The notes under the pieces: generated by a model | Seen by the model: only the letters and a program-made list of their open reading frames with translations | Told to the model about the DNA's origin: nothing | The model's database searches: none | Made by a program: the position numbers and the translations under genes | From: JANJWP01 sp049301335 | GTDB taxonomy: Bacteria; Patescibacteriota; Gracilibacteria; BD1-5; UBA2023 | Direction: 5' to 3' | Assembly (NCBI GenBank): GCA_049301335.1 | Contig: JBAQKV010000078.1 | Location: 1 to 8,456, forward strand | DNA: 8,456 nucleotides | In this document: piece after piece, positions 1 to 6,589 of the stretch | Position numbering within the stretch: position 1 is the first letter of the stretch | Layout: the number at the start of each line of letters is the position of its first letter

Positions 1-26
1 TCCTCAACATGCTCAACAGCCTCTAA
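1..26 (+). CDS. 3' end of an unidentified upstream gene (partial)
   Basis: Only the last seven codons and the stop are visible, in the frame starting at base 3 and ending at TAA 24-26 (C-terminus L-N-M-L-N-S-L). The call rests on position: a strong intrinsic terminator begins 13 bases after this TAA, and a promoter for the next gene follows it. The codons are also in keeping with the local style (CTC for Leu, AAC for Asn). The product cannot be named from seven residues. The frame could be a chance one, since the terminator might serve a gene that stops elsewhere, but no better stop lies just upstream of the hairpin. Confidence 0.45.
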
Positions 27-38
27 AGGCGAAATTCC

Positions 39-76
39 AAAGGAAAAGCGCGGGGAAAACCTGCGCTTTTCCTTTT
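39..76 (+). terminator. Intrinsic terminator after the upstream gene
   Basis: Bases 39-51 (AAAGGAAAAGCGC) pair perfectly with 63-75 (GCGCTTTTCCTTT). The stem can extend inward through 52-54 with 60-62 (one G-U pair), leaving a small GAAAA loop. The 3' arm merges into a pyrimidine tail, TTTTCCTTTT (67-76). The same ten-base tail ends the terminator at 4351-4381, so this looks like the local style of Rho-independent terminator. Confidence 0.8.
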
Positions 77-94
77 GCCGATGCGGATTCCGGC

Positions 95-122
95 TTGACG
101 CTGAACAGATTTTCCATACATT
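95..122 (+). promoter_or_regulatory. Sigma-70-type promoter for operon 1
   Basis: A -35 box TTGACG (95-100, five of six consensus bases) and a -10 box TACATT (117-122, four of six) are separated by 16 bp. The site lies between the upstream terminator and the ATG at 151. Transcription would start near 128-130, giving a leader of about 22 nt. Twenty-eight bases separate the -10 box from the start codon, almost the same as at the other two promoters in the window. The -10 match is weak, so this is less sure than the promoter at 3716. Confidence 0.55.
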
Positions 123-150
123 CGGAGGCGGTATACGCTTTCCCCAACCC

Positions 151-2103
151 ATGCTGCAAGTCAGCTTGCTCCGACACGCTTCCGAACAATCGGATTCGGT
201 AGTCGTGACCAAAAAGATCCGTATCGACGACCGTCGCCAGATCCTTCTCCAGATCGATTCCAAAAAACCGCACGCCGCGTCCCTCGTGGAAGGCGCCATC
301 GTCGACACCGTCGCCGAAAGCGGCAAGGCCGGCGAAACCGCGGCCTATTTCTCGTTCGTCCTCGACCGCCTCAACCGGCACCTCCGGGCCACCGTTCCGG
401 ACCTCAAGGTCGAAGACGTCCGCGTCTTTCTCGCCGCCATCGACGGCGACGACATCCATTTCTCGGTCCTCGGGCACTACAACGCCTACCTCATCCGCGG
501 CGGCCGCATCACCGACATCGCCGAAGGCATGGCCAGCACCGCGAGCGAATTCTCGTACGTTTCGTCCGGTAGCGTCAAACACCCGGACTCCCTCTACGTC
601 GCCAACATCGACCTTCTCGACTACCTTACCGAAGAAGACGTCACCGAGCTCGCGACCGTAGGCAAAGACGACGAGAAACGCCTCGCCATCGAGAACCTCA
701 TCCGTCGCGAAGCCGGCAAACGTGCCATCGACTGCATCGCGCTCACCAACGCGAACGTTACTGACATCGCCGTTCCTTCGGCGGCGTCGTCAGTCGAAAA
801 AGCCACCATCGCCGCGAGGAACGCCATGGCCAAGGCCGCGCCCATCGCCCGCGACGCCGCGGCGCGCATCAGCGGGGCGATTTCCGAAATCCCCGCGGCC
901 AAGAAGGCGTACGACGCGGTGAAGAACCATCCCATCTGGAAAAACGAGAAATTCCGCGCGGCCGCGTTCGGTGCCGGAATCGTCGTTTGCGCGTTCCTTC
1001 TCTACGTGACGATTTCCGCCATCTTCCAGCAGAAGACCGACCTCGCCGTTCCGGAGGAATACAAGAACCGCCTCATCGAAGCCCAGGTCATCCTCGATAA
1101 GGCCGGAAAGGACCTCGCCAATAAGGAAGTATTCAAAGCCAACCTTAAGAAGGCCGAGGATCTCATCTTCGAAGTGCGCGGCAAGAACGTCTACATGAAC
1201 GACGTGAAACGCCTCCTCGACAGCATTTCGATCCTCAAGAAGCAAATGAACGGCATCGAGTCGTTCGATCCGAAAGCCCATGAAGCCGATTACGTCTTCT
1301 CCGACAAGAAATTCGGACCGGTAGGCGTCTTCGAAATTCAGAAAAAATACTACTTCGTCGGCAAAGCCTCGCTCGCCGGACCTTTCGTAAAGGGAGCGGA
1401 AACCAAGGTGTTCCCGTATCCGGACGGAGAAGAAGCCGTATCGTCGGACGCGAGCGCCGAAGGCATCATCTACGTGCTCACCAAGACCAACCGCGTTCTC
1501 AAGTTCTACAAGGGCGAATTCTCCTACGTGAACGTCGACGGACAGAAATCCTGGGAAGCCGGCCGCGCCATCAAGACCTTTAACGGCAACCTGTACGTCC
1601 TCTCGAGCGACGGAACCCAGATCTACAAGCACAAGCCGAGCGTGAACGGGTTCTCCTCGAAGAGCAGCGTCCTCGTAGGCGACCGAGCGAAGAAGCCCAA
1701 GGTTCTCGACTTCGGGCTCGACGGAGGATTCTACGTCGTCCGCGACGACCTCATGATGGACAAGATCTTCACGGTTCCGGATTATTCGGAACGTTCCCTC
1801 ATGCTCAACGGTCTCCCCGACGACTACGCCCTCGCCGACGCGAACGAGATTCCCAAGTTCTACGCGTTCGCCAACGCCAACTACCTCTACCTCATCCTGT
1901 CCAACAGGATTTGGGTTTTCGAGCCGGATTCCCGCGACTACCGCAATATCAAATGAGTGCGCTACGTCGGACAGATAGAAGTCGTGGAAAGCCCGGTACG
2001 CTCGATTTTCGTCCCCAAGGACGGGACCGTCGTCGCGTCCACCGACTCTTGAGTTTACCAGATCCGCTTCGAAGTCTCGGACGGAAAACTCGTAATCCGC
2101 TAA
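151..2103 (+). CDS. Single-pass membrane protein: PP2C/SpoIIE-like domain plus beta-propeller-like domain
   Basis: The protein is 650 aa when UGA codons 602 (1954-1956) and 634 (2050-2052) are read as Gly; the standard code would cut it at 601 aa. Residues ~1-200 resemble a PPM/PP2C- or SpoIIE-type phosphatase fold: GHYNAYLIRGGRI (108-120) matches the family's GDSrayl.r.Gki strand pair, and DYLTEEDVTELA fits the later 'SDGlt..ls' segment. The usual metal-binding Asp residues appear missing (GH in place of GD), so I infer a non-catalytic or binding domain. An Ala-rich helical linker (~213-255) leads to one membrane helix (~271-292). A helical, possibly coiled-coil stretch follows (~300-370), then a beta-rich region (~380-650) with repeated 'iYvLt...rvlkf' and 'LYVLSSDGTQIYK' blades, probably a propeller outside the membrane. 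Both UGA positions fit glycine, for example TDS-G-VYQI. It heads an operon with recO and the prepilin peptidase. The domain names come from pattern recognition only. The start is the first ATG, about 22 nt from the predicted transcription start. Confidence 0.6.
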
Positions 2104-2104
2104 C

Positions 2105-2680
2105 ATGCACGTAACGGAGTGCGTCTTTTTCAAACGTACGCCGATAGGTGACCAGGAATTCGTCTACGAACTCTGGAGCCGCGATTTCGGAAAAATCCGG
2201 GCGTTCGCCAAAGAGAAGAAGAACGAAAGCCGGGCGGATACGTGAAGCCTCATCCAGGCCAATCTCGAAACCAAAGGCGAAAAGAACCGGCTCGTTTCGT
2301 TCAAGCTCCGCAAGAACGTCTCGAGCGAAAAGATGGACTACGCCTCCGCCGTAGCCTACCTCAAAGTCGTGTCCACGCTCTCTTCCACTCTTCCGGAAGG
2401 AATCCCCAATAAGAAACTCTTCGAAGCGTACCTGGATTCCCTCCCCTACTTCGAATCCTGAGAATGCCGGAAGGCGTCGGCGATATTCCTTTCGAAGCTC
2501 GCGAAGACGCTCGGCACCTACGCGCTGCCTCAAGACGCTTCGCCGATACTCAGGAAGTTCGAGGCGGCCGTCGCCGCCTACGACGTGACTACGCTCCATA
2601 CGATCAAGGGGCTCGAACCCGGACTCATCGACGAAGCCGCCATCGCGGCGGAACTCGCCCTCGCCAGATACCATTTCTAA
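2105..2680 (+). CDS. recO: RecO-like DNA repair protein (short form)
   Basis: This is a 191-aa protein with UGA read as Gly at codons 47 (2243-2245) and 119 (2459-2461); the standard code leaves three fragments. RecO loads RecA onto SSB-coated single strands together with RecR and anneals strands. The N-terminal ~75 residues fit the RecO OB-fold pattern: a first strand 'TECVFFKRTPIGDQEFVYELWS', then 'DFGKIRAFAKEKKNESRADTG' in place of the usual 'G.i.avakGarr..S..g'. The rest is helical, as in the RecO C-terminal domain. RecO is usually about 240 aa, so this is a short version, and the CxxC zinc motif found in many RecO proteins is absent. The gene begins one base after the preceding stop, has no Shine-Dalgarno, and lies eight bases before the peptidase gene, so it must be cotranscribed and perhaps translationally coupled. 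A diverged OB-fold protein of another kind is possible. Confidence 0.6.
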
Positions 2681-2688
2681 TCCGTTCA

Positions 2689-3693
2689 ATGGAAAACCTC
2701 GTCCTCGCCTACCTCTTCTTCTTCGGTACCTGCCTCGGAAGTTTCGCTTCCGTGGTGGTTTACCGCCTGAAGAGCGGAAAAAAGGGCATCCTCTGAGGAC
2801 GCAGCGAATGCGGCAGTTGTGGAAAAACGCTCGGCTGGAAAGAGCTCTTTCCCGTTTTTTCGTGGCTCTTCCAAAAAGGGCGTTGCGCCGGATGCGGAAA
2901 GAAAATCCCCGCCATCTACCCGCTTCTCGAACTCGTTACCGGAATCCTCTTCGTCACCAGCGCGAAATACCTCTGCGACCTTCCCGCGGCAATCGCGGGA
3001 GACTGGTGGGAAATCGCCCGCGTCGCGTTTTTCCTCGCCCTCGCGTTCGTGACGGTGGTGTTCGTGTTTTACGACATCCTCTACCAAGAAATTCCCGACG
3101 AGATTCTCGTTCCCGCCACGCTCGGCGTCGCGGCGCTTCTCGTTTTCCTTCCGGAAGGCAACACGCTCTTCCGGCATTACGAACCCATCCTTTGGGGCGA
3201 CACCCTCTTCAAACAGGGCATGAACGCTTCGCTCGGGGCTTGGGCGGTGTATTCGTTTTTTTACCTCCAGTTCCTCATTCCGGTAGGTACGTACTGCCTC
3301 CGCAATAAGCGCTACAAAGACGCGCTCGAAGTCGCGTGGTACTACGTTTGGCTTCCGTTCGCGGTCGTGTGGGATACGTTCCTCAGAATCGCCGGAAAAA
3401 GGAGCCCGCATCAGGAACACGACCCGGAACGCGAACTCCCGTCGGGTTGGATCGGACTCTGAGACCTCCGCATTGCCGCGTTCATGGGTCTCGTAGCCGG
3501 AGCCAAGATGGCGGCGCTCGCGCTCTTTCTTTCGTACATCGTGGGAAGCGTCGTCGGAATCTACGTGCTCGCAATTAAAAAACAGCGGAACATGGCAATC
3601 GCATTCGGCCCCTTCTTGGCGGTCGGACTCTATCTTTCGCTCTTCTTCTATCCTCAGATAATGAAGGCGGTGATGAACCTCGGCATCGGATAA
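2689..3693 (+). CDS. pilD: Type IV prepilin peptidase (leader peptidase / N-methyltransferase, A24 family)
   Basis: This is a 334-aa membrane aspartyl protease that removes the positively charged leader of type IV prepilins on the cytoplasmic side and, in most members, N-methylates the new N-terminus. The opening 'LGSFASVVVYRL' is typical of the family. Next comes the zinc tetracysteine C41xxC44...C66xxC69 in the expected setting (GGRSECGSCGK, FPVFSWL, GRCAGCGKKI, YPLLEL). The first catalytic Asp is D129, followed by Q-E-I-P-D. The second is D259 in the GxGD motif, whose second glycine (residue 258) is the UGA at 3460-3462. Another UGA (2794-2796) gives G36 just before the first zinc pair. 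The catalytic aspartates are ~130 residues apart, against ~64 in PilD/TcpJ, so there is an insertion of some 65 residues containing an extra hydrophobic segment and a charged loop. It is the last gene of operon 1, and a likely substrate is encoded at 5955. Confidence 0.93.
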
Positions 3694-3715
3694 CCGAATG
3701 GTCAAGCCCCGTTTC

Positions 3716-3744
3716 TTGGCAACGCGCGAAACGGATGATATAAT
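3716..3744 (+). promoter_or_regulatory. Strong sigma-70-type promoter, extended -10
   Basis: The -35 box TTGGCA (3716-3721) and a perfect -10 box TATAAT (3739-3744) are separated by exactly 17 bp, with an extended -10 TGA directly before the -10 box (3736-3738). Transcription should begin near 3751, giving a ~22-nt A-rich leader (CTCAAAAACAAATCGAC) without a Shine-Dalgarno. This is the best promoter in the window and drives a single gene that has its own terminator, so it is probably well expressed. Confidence 0.85.
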
Positions 3745-3772
3745 GTACGCGTCTACTCAAAAACAAATCGAC

Positions 3773-4327
3773 ATGGAAAACGACCAGAAGAAGATCCTCG
3801 CAGTCCGCGACCTCCTCGACGCCGCCCAGAAGTCCATCACTTCGGCGCGTAAGATCCTCGCCACGATGACCGACGGCGAATCGGCCAAGCGCGAACTCGC
3901 CTATCTCGACGCTTCCAACCTCACCGCCTACAAGAGCGGCGACGAAAAGATCGTCGAAGGCGTCTTCACCGGCGAATCCATGCTCGGTTCGGACGGAAAC
4001 ACCTACCCGGTCCCGCAGAACTACGCGTCCAAATCGCACCTCGTACAGGGCAGCAAGCTCAAAGCCATCATCGGCGGCGACGGAAAGATCGTCTACAAGA
4101 TCATCGAAGAAATGCCGTACGAGACAAAAATCGGCCTCATCGCTTCGAACCGCGACAAATTCCAGGTCGTCTCCGACGGAAAGGCGTACAACCTCCTCAT
4201 GGCGAGCGTGACGTACCTCAAGGCGGAAATCGGCGACACCGTCACCCTCCGCGTTCCTAAGGGAAAAGAGGCTACCTATGCCGCTCTCGAGGCGGTCATT
4301 CCTAAAGAAGAAGCGAAATCCGAATAA
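3773..4327 (+). CDS. Conserved hypothetical protein, beta-rich, possibly a CPR-specific family
   Basis: This is a soluble 184-aa protein with no signal peptide, membrane helix or UGA codon. Residues ~2-35 form an amphipathic helix (DQKKILAVRDLLDAAQKSI). Residues ~58-165 look like two small beta-barrel repeats: 'EGVFTGESMLGSDGNTYPVPQNYASKSHLVQGSKLKAII' and 'VVSDGKAYNLLMASVTYLKAEIGDTVTLRVP', the second ending like an OB/TRAM-style strand. I recall similar 'EGVF.G..M.G.DGk.YpVP.NYASKSkLveGd.Lkl' proteins of unknown function in other CPR genomes, but could not check this. No function is assigned. The start at 3773 is preferred over the in-frame ATG at 3743, which overlaps the -10 box and would lie upstream of the transcription start. 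Its own promoter and strong terminator make it monocistronic. Confidence 0.85.
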   Translation: MENDQKKILAVRDLLDAAQKSITSARKILATMTDGESAKRELAYLDASNLTAYKSGDEKIVEGVFTGESMLGSDGNTYPVPQNYASKSHLVQGSKLKAIIGGDGKIVYKIIEEMPYETKIGLIASNRDKFQVVSDGKAYNLLMASVTYLKAEIGDTVTLRVPKGKEATYAALEAVIPKEEAKSE

Positions 4328-4331
4328 TGGC

Positions 4332-4346
4332 AAGGGGAAACCCCTT
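4332..4346 (+). other. Small perfect hairpin between stop codon and terminator
   Basis: AAGGGG (4332-4337) pairs with CCCCTT (4341-4346) around an AAA loop, just after the TAA at 4325-4327. It has no U-tract of its own and is followed four bases later by the main terminator stem. It may stabilise the mRNA 3' end or assist termination; the sequence alone cannot say which. Confidence 0.5.
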
Positions 4347-4350
4347 CCGA

Positions 4351-4381
4351 GAAAACCCCGCCAGCGCGGGGTTTTCCTTTT
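4351..4381 (+). terminator. Intrinsic terminator of the hypothetical gene
   Basis: There is a perfect 11-bp stem, GAAAACCCCGC (4351-4361) with GCGGGGTTTTC (4366-4376), and a CAGC loop. The tail TTTTCCTTTT (4372-4381) is the same ten bases as in the terminator at 39-76. It lies 23 bases after the stop codon. Confidence 0.92.
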
Positions 4382-4399
4382 CCCGAAGCGGAAGCGCGC

Positions 4400-4427
4400 T
4401 TGATTCGGGGGCGGTTTCGGATATATT
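4400..4427 (+). promoter_or_regulatory. Sigma-70-type promoter for operon 2 with nearby TTCGG repeats
   Basis: The -35 box TTGATT (4400-4405) and -10 box TATATT (4422-4427, five of six consensus) are 16 bp apart. Transcription would begin near 4434, about 24 nt before the ATG at 4458. TTCGG occurs at 4404, 4416 and 4427, spaced 12 and 11 bp (about one helical turn), and an inverted copy (CCCGAA) sits at 4382-4387. These could be operator half-sites, but such short repeats can arise by chance. Confidence 0.65.
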
Positions 4428-4457
4428 TCGGGGGTCAGTACCGTAATTTTTCCAAAC

Positions 4458-5933
4458 ATGTCACGAATGATGCGCAACGAGCGCAGCGCACGCCGCAACA
4501 GCCTCATTTCCCTCGCCGTTCCGGTAGCGGTCGCGGTAATCATTTTGGTCGTCATCGTCAGGGCGCTTTTCTCGGGCTCTTCGAGCGAAACCGCGAACCG
4601 CGCAGGCAACGACAGCGTCACGGTGGTTCCGAAGTCGGAAAATTCCGAAGTGTACATCTACATGTCCGGCGATTCTAAAAAACAGATCCAGGGCGAAGAG
4701 AAGATGTTCCCTACCGACAACCATCTCGAAGTGAAATCCGGCGACGCCGAACTCGTTATCGACGGTTCTCCGTCGAAAGTCTTCGCGGACCGCCTCACCG
4801 AAGTCGCCTACCGCGGCAAAGGAGCGGACGGAACCCACTCCTTCGAACTCCAGAGTTCCTACCTTTGGGTAGAAGCGGGTGCGGAAGACCTTTCGTTCAA
4901 ACTCAAGAGCTTCACCGTGAAACCGAAGTCCGGCAGCGTAATCGCCCTCTCGCAGAACGCGGTAGGCAGCAACGTCTACGTACTCAAAGGCAGCGCCGAC
5001 GTCACGTCGGAAGCCTCTTCGGCGTCCGTCGGGGTCAACCAGATGCTCACCGTTCTCACGAGCGAAGCCAAGACCGTGAAGCTCCCGGATTCTATCAAGC
5101 CGATCGATTCGTTCTTCCGTACCGAAACCGTCTACGTAAAGCACGACGGCGACAAATTCCTCCTCGTATCCGGCGTCCCCGGAGAAGGCAGCGGCTCGAC
5201 GCTGAGCGGCGTTACGCTGAACGCGAATTCCCCTTCTTCCGCCAAGGTCGTCGTGGTGACTTCCCCGGAAGACGAAGCGAGCCTCGATACCGCGACCGTG
5301 GACATCGAAGGAAAGATCACCAACTCCACCGTTGCCAAGGTCACATTCAACGATAAGGAGGCGAAGATCGATTCCGCCGCCTCGGCGTTCTCCTTCAAGG
5401 GATTCCCCCTTCCGGAAAACGCGAACAATATCGTCTATAAGGCCTTCGACAAGGACGGGGGGCTCATCTTCAAGGGCGTTCTCACCGTCTATTCGAGCAC
5501 CAAGAAGACCCAGGCCCAAGAAACGAACAAACCGACCGTTACGACCTTCCCGATTTCCGATAAGGATTTCCGCATCGTCGCGCCGACCGAAAACCCGTAC
5601 AAGACCACCGAGAACGTCGTCCGCATGGAAGGCCGGCTTCCGAAGGGCGTCGTGAAGTACATCACCATCAACGGTTTCCGCCTTTCCAAGTTCACCCAGC
5701 TCGGCACCTACTGGTACTACTTCGCCAATAAGGACTACGGCACGATGAACGACGGCATCAACACCTACGAAATCAAATACTACGGAGAAAACGACGAAGT
5801 CGTGAAGACCTCGCAGTTCATCATCGTGAAGGAAACCGAAAAACCGGCCGATACCGCCGTCACTCCCACTTCTACGGAAACTCCCGCGGTATCTACCGGA
5901 ACGACCGCAGAAGGCGCGAATAAGCCGCTCTAA
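4458..5933 (+). CDS. Membrane-anchored FecR-like protein with Ig-like domains
   Basis: This is a 491-aa protein with no UGA codon. A basic N-terminus (MSRMMRNERSARRN) precedes one membrane helix (~15-37), so the bulk is predicted outside the membrane. Residues ~63-205 fit the FecR fold: 'LEVKSGDAELVIDG', a polar strand, 'FELQSSYLWVEAG', 'SFTVKPKSGSVIAL' and 'VYVLKGSADVT...VGVNQMLTV' follow the family's 'l.tG..a.l...g' to 'f.V.tp.g...v.G..v.V' order. Two Ig-like beta-sandwiches follow: ~264-345, close to the bacterial Ig/glucodextranase-B type ('VTSPEDEASLDTATVDIEG' then 'F.lpeN.N.I.ykAfD'), and ~370-458. The tail (460-491) is Thr/Pro/Ala/Glu-rich. Classical FecR proteins relay TonB-receptor signals to sigma factors; no sigma or receptor gene is near, so a structural or binding role is more likely. 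It is the first gene of an operon with a prepilin 21 bases downstream. Confidence 0.75.
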   Translation: MSRMMRNERSARRNSLISLAVPVAVAVIILVVIVRALFSGSSSETANRAGNDSVTVVPKSENSEVYIYMSGDSKKQIQGEEKMFPTDNHLEVKSGDAELVIDGSPSKVFADRLTEVAYRGKGADGTHSFELQSSYLWVEAGAEDLSFKLKSFTVKPKSGSVIALSQNAVGSNVYVLKGSADVTSEASSASVGVNQMLTVLTSEAKTVKLPDSIKPIDSFFRTETVYVKHDGDKFLLVSGVPGEGSGSTLSGVTLNANSPSSAKVVVVTSPEDEASLDTATVDIEGKITNSTVAKVTFNDKEAKIDSAASAFSFKGFPLPENANNIVYKAFDKDGGLIFKGVLTVYSSTKKTQAQETNKPTVTTFPISDKDFRIVAPTENPYKTTENVVRMEGRLPKGVVKYITINGFRLSKFTQLGTYWYYFANKDYGTMNDGINTYEIKYYGENDEVVKTSQFIIVKETEKPADTAVTPTSTETPAVSTGTTAEGANKPL

Positions 5934-5954
5934 CCGCACTTCCCCATCCCGCGC

Positions 5955-6578
5955 ATGCGACCGATATCCCATAACGTCCGAGGCAGCACGATCGTGGAAG
6001 CGATGATCGTACTCGTCATCGTCACCATCGGCGTGACCGGAACGTTCCAGGTACTCCAAGGAGGCGTGAAACTCGCTTCGACGACCGAATCCAGAATCCA
6101 GGCCATAAACTTGGCCCGAGAGGGTCTCGAAGCGGTAGAGAACATCCGCAACAGCAATTGGACGAAATTCTCCAGCGATTTCGAAAACTGCTTCGACGTG
6201 GCGGATTACGACCCGAGTTGCGTGGGAAATTCTTCCGTATCGAAGTTGTACATGGGCGCGGGGGCGACGAAGGTGCTTACGAACCAATCGGGAATGTGGT
6301 ACCTTACCGGAACCACCTCAACCTGGTCCGGAGTAGTGTACGCCGCCTCCTGACTTTCGGACCAATGATGGGGGAACGGTCTCAACCTCTGCGATTCGAA
6401 ACGCCCGGTAAACTGCCGATCGAAATTCTTCCGCACCATTTCGATAACCGACGTTTGAGCGGCCGGAGCGAAGAAGATGAAAGTGAAGAGCACCGTAAGC
6501 TGGCACGACGCTTCCCGTGCCGAACCCTACACCATCGAATTGGAAGAGATCCTCACGAACTGGAAACCGAACTTCTAA
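5955..6578 (+). CDS. Type IV prepilin-like protein (PilV/GspI-like minor pilin)
   Basis: This is a 207-aa protein containing three UGA-Gly codons: 133 (6351-6353), 138 (6366-6368) and 168 (6456-6458). The standard code would end it at 132 aa. The N-terminus is a class III signal: a short basic leader MRPISHNVRG, cleavage after G10, and mature S-T-I-V-E with the conserved Glu at +5, then a hydrophobic helix (~13-37). Ser at +1 replaces the usual Phe/Met. 'NLAREGLEAVENIRNSNW' (52-69) is typical of PilV-like pilins I associate with CPR genomes. The C-terminal half is beta-rich and ends '.KKMKVKSTVSWHD...YTIELEEILTNW', as in minor pilins. Four cysteines (79, 89, 146, 154) could form disulfides. 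The restored 'AASGLSDQGWGNGL' reads naturally with glycine. It is expected to be processed by the prepilin peptidase at 2689 and lies in one operon with the FecR-like gene. Confidence 0.85.
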
Positions 6579-6589
6579 CGCGTGTATCG

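Noticed and set aside
124..128. GGAGG as a Shine-Dalgarno for the first gene
   Set aside because: It lies 22 bases before the ATG at 151 and probably upstream of or at the transcription start. Using it would need an ATA start at 133.
790..2133. 447-codon antisense frame across the first gene, and a similar one at 2686-3705
   Set aside because: These have the same shadow composition, no recognisable motifs and no plausible promoter, and the sense strand carries clear families.
3460..3462. UGA=Trp (code 4) or selenocysteine
   Set aside because: The GxGD active site needs glycine at this codon, several other sites sit in typical Gly turns, and UGG is used normally for Trp. Nine UGA codons in ordinary families do not fit selenocysteine.
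3686..3697. Small inverted repeat TCGG/CCGA around the prepilin peptidase stop as a terminator
   Set aside because: The stem has only four to five pairs, overlaps the stop codon and has no U-tract. Operon 1 has no convincing terminator before the next promoter.
3743..3745. Earlier in-frame ATG for the hypothetical gene (also an open frame from 3698)
   Set aside because: It overlaps the consensus -10 box, so it would not be in the transcript; the ATG at 3773 gives a leader like those of the other units.
4461..6287. 608-codon antisense open frame on the minus strand
   Set aside because: It spans the FecR gene and part of the prepilin gene, and is a low-complexity Arg/Gly/Val/Asp/Glu-rich translation. 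It arises because the sense genes avoid codons whose complement is a stop, given the strong CTC/TTC/GAC bias.
1954..6458. Treating the UGA-interrupted genes as pseudogenes or frameshifted fragments
   Set aside because: All interruptions are UGA, never UAA or UAG, the frame never shifts, and protein motifs continue across each one. Four neighbouring genes decaying only by UGA is not credible.
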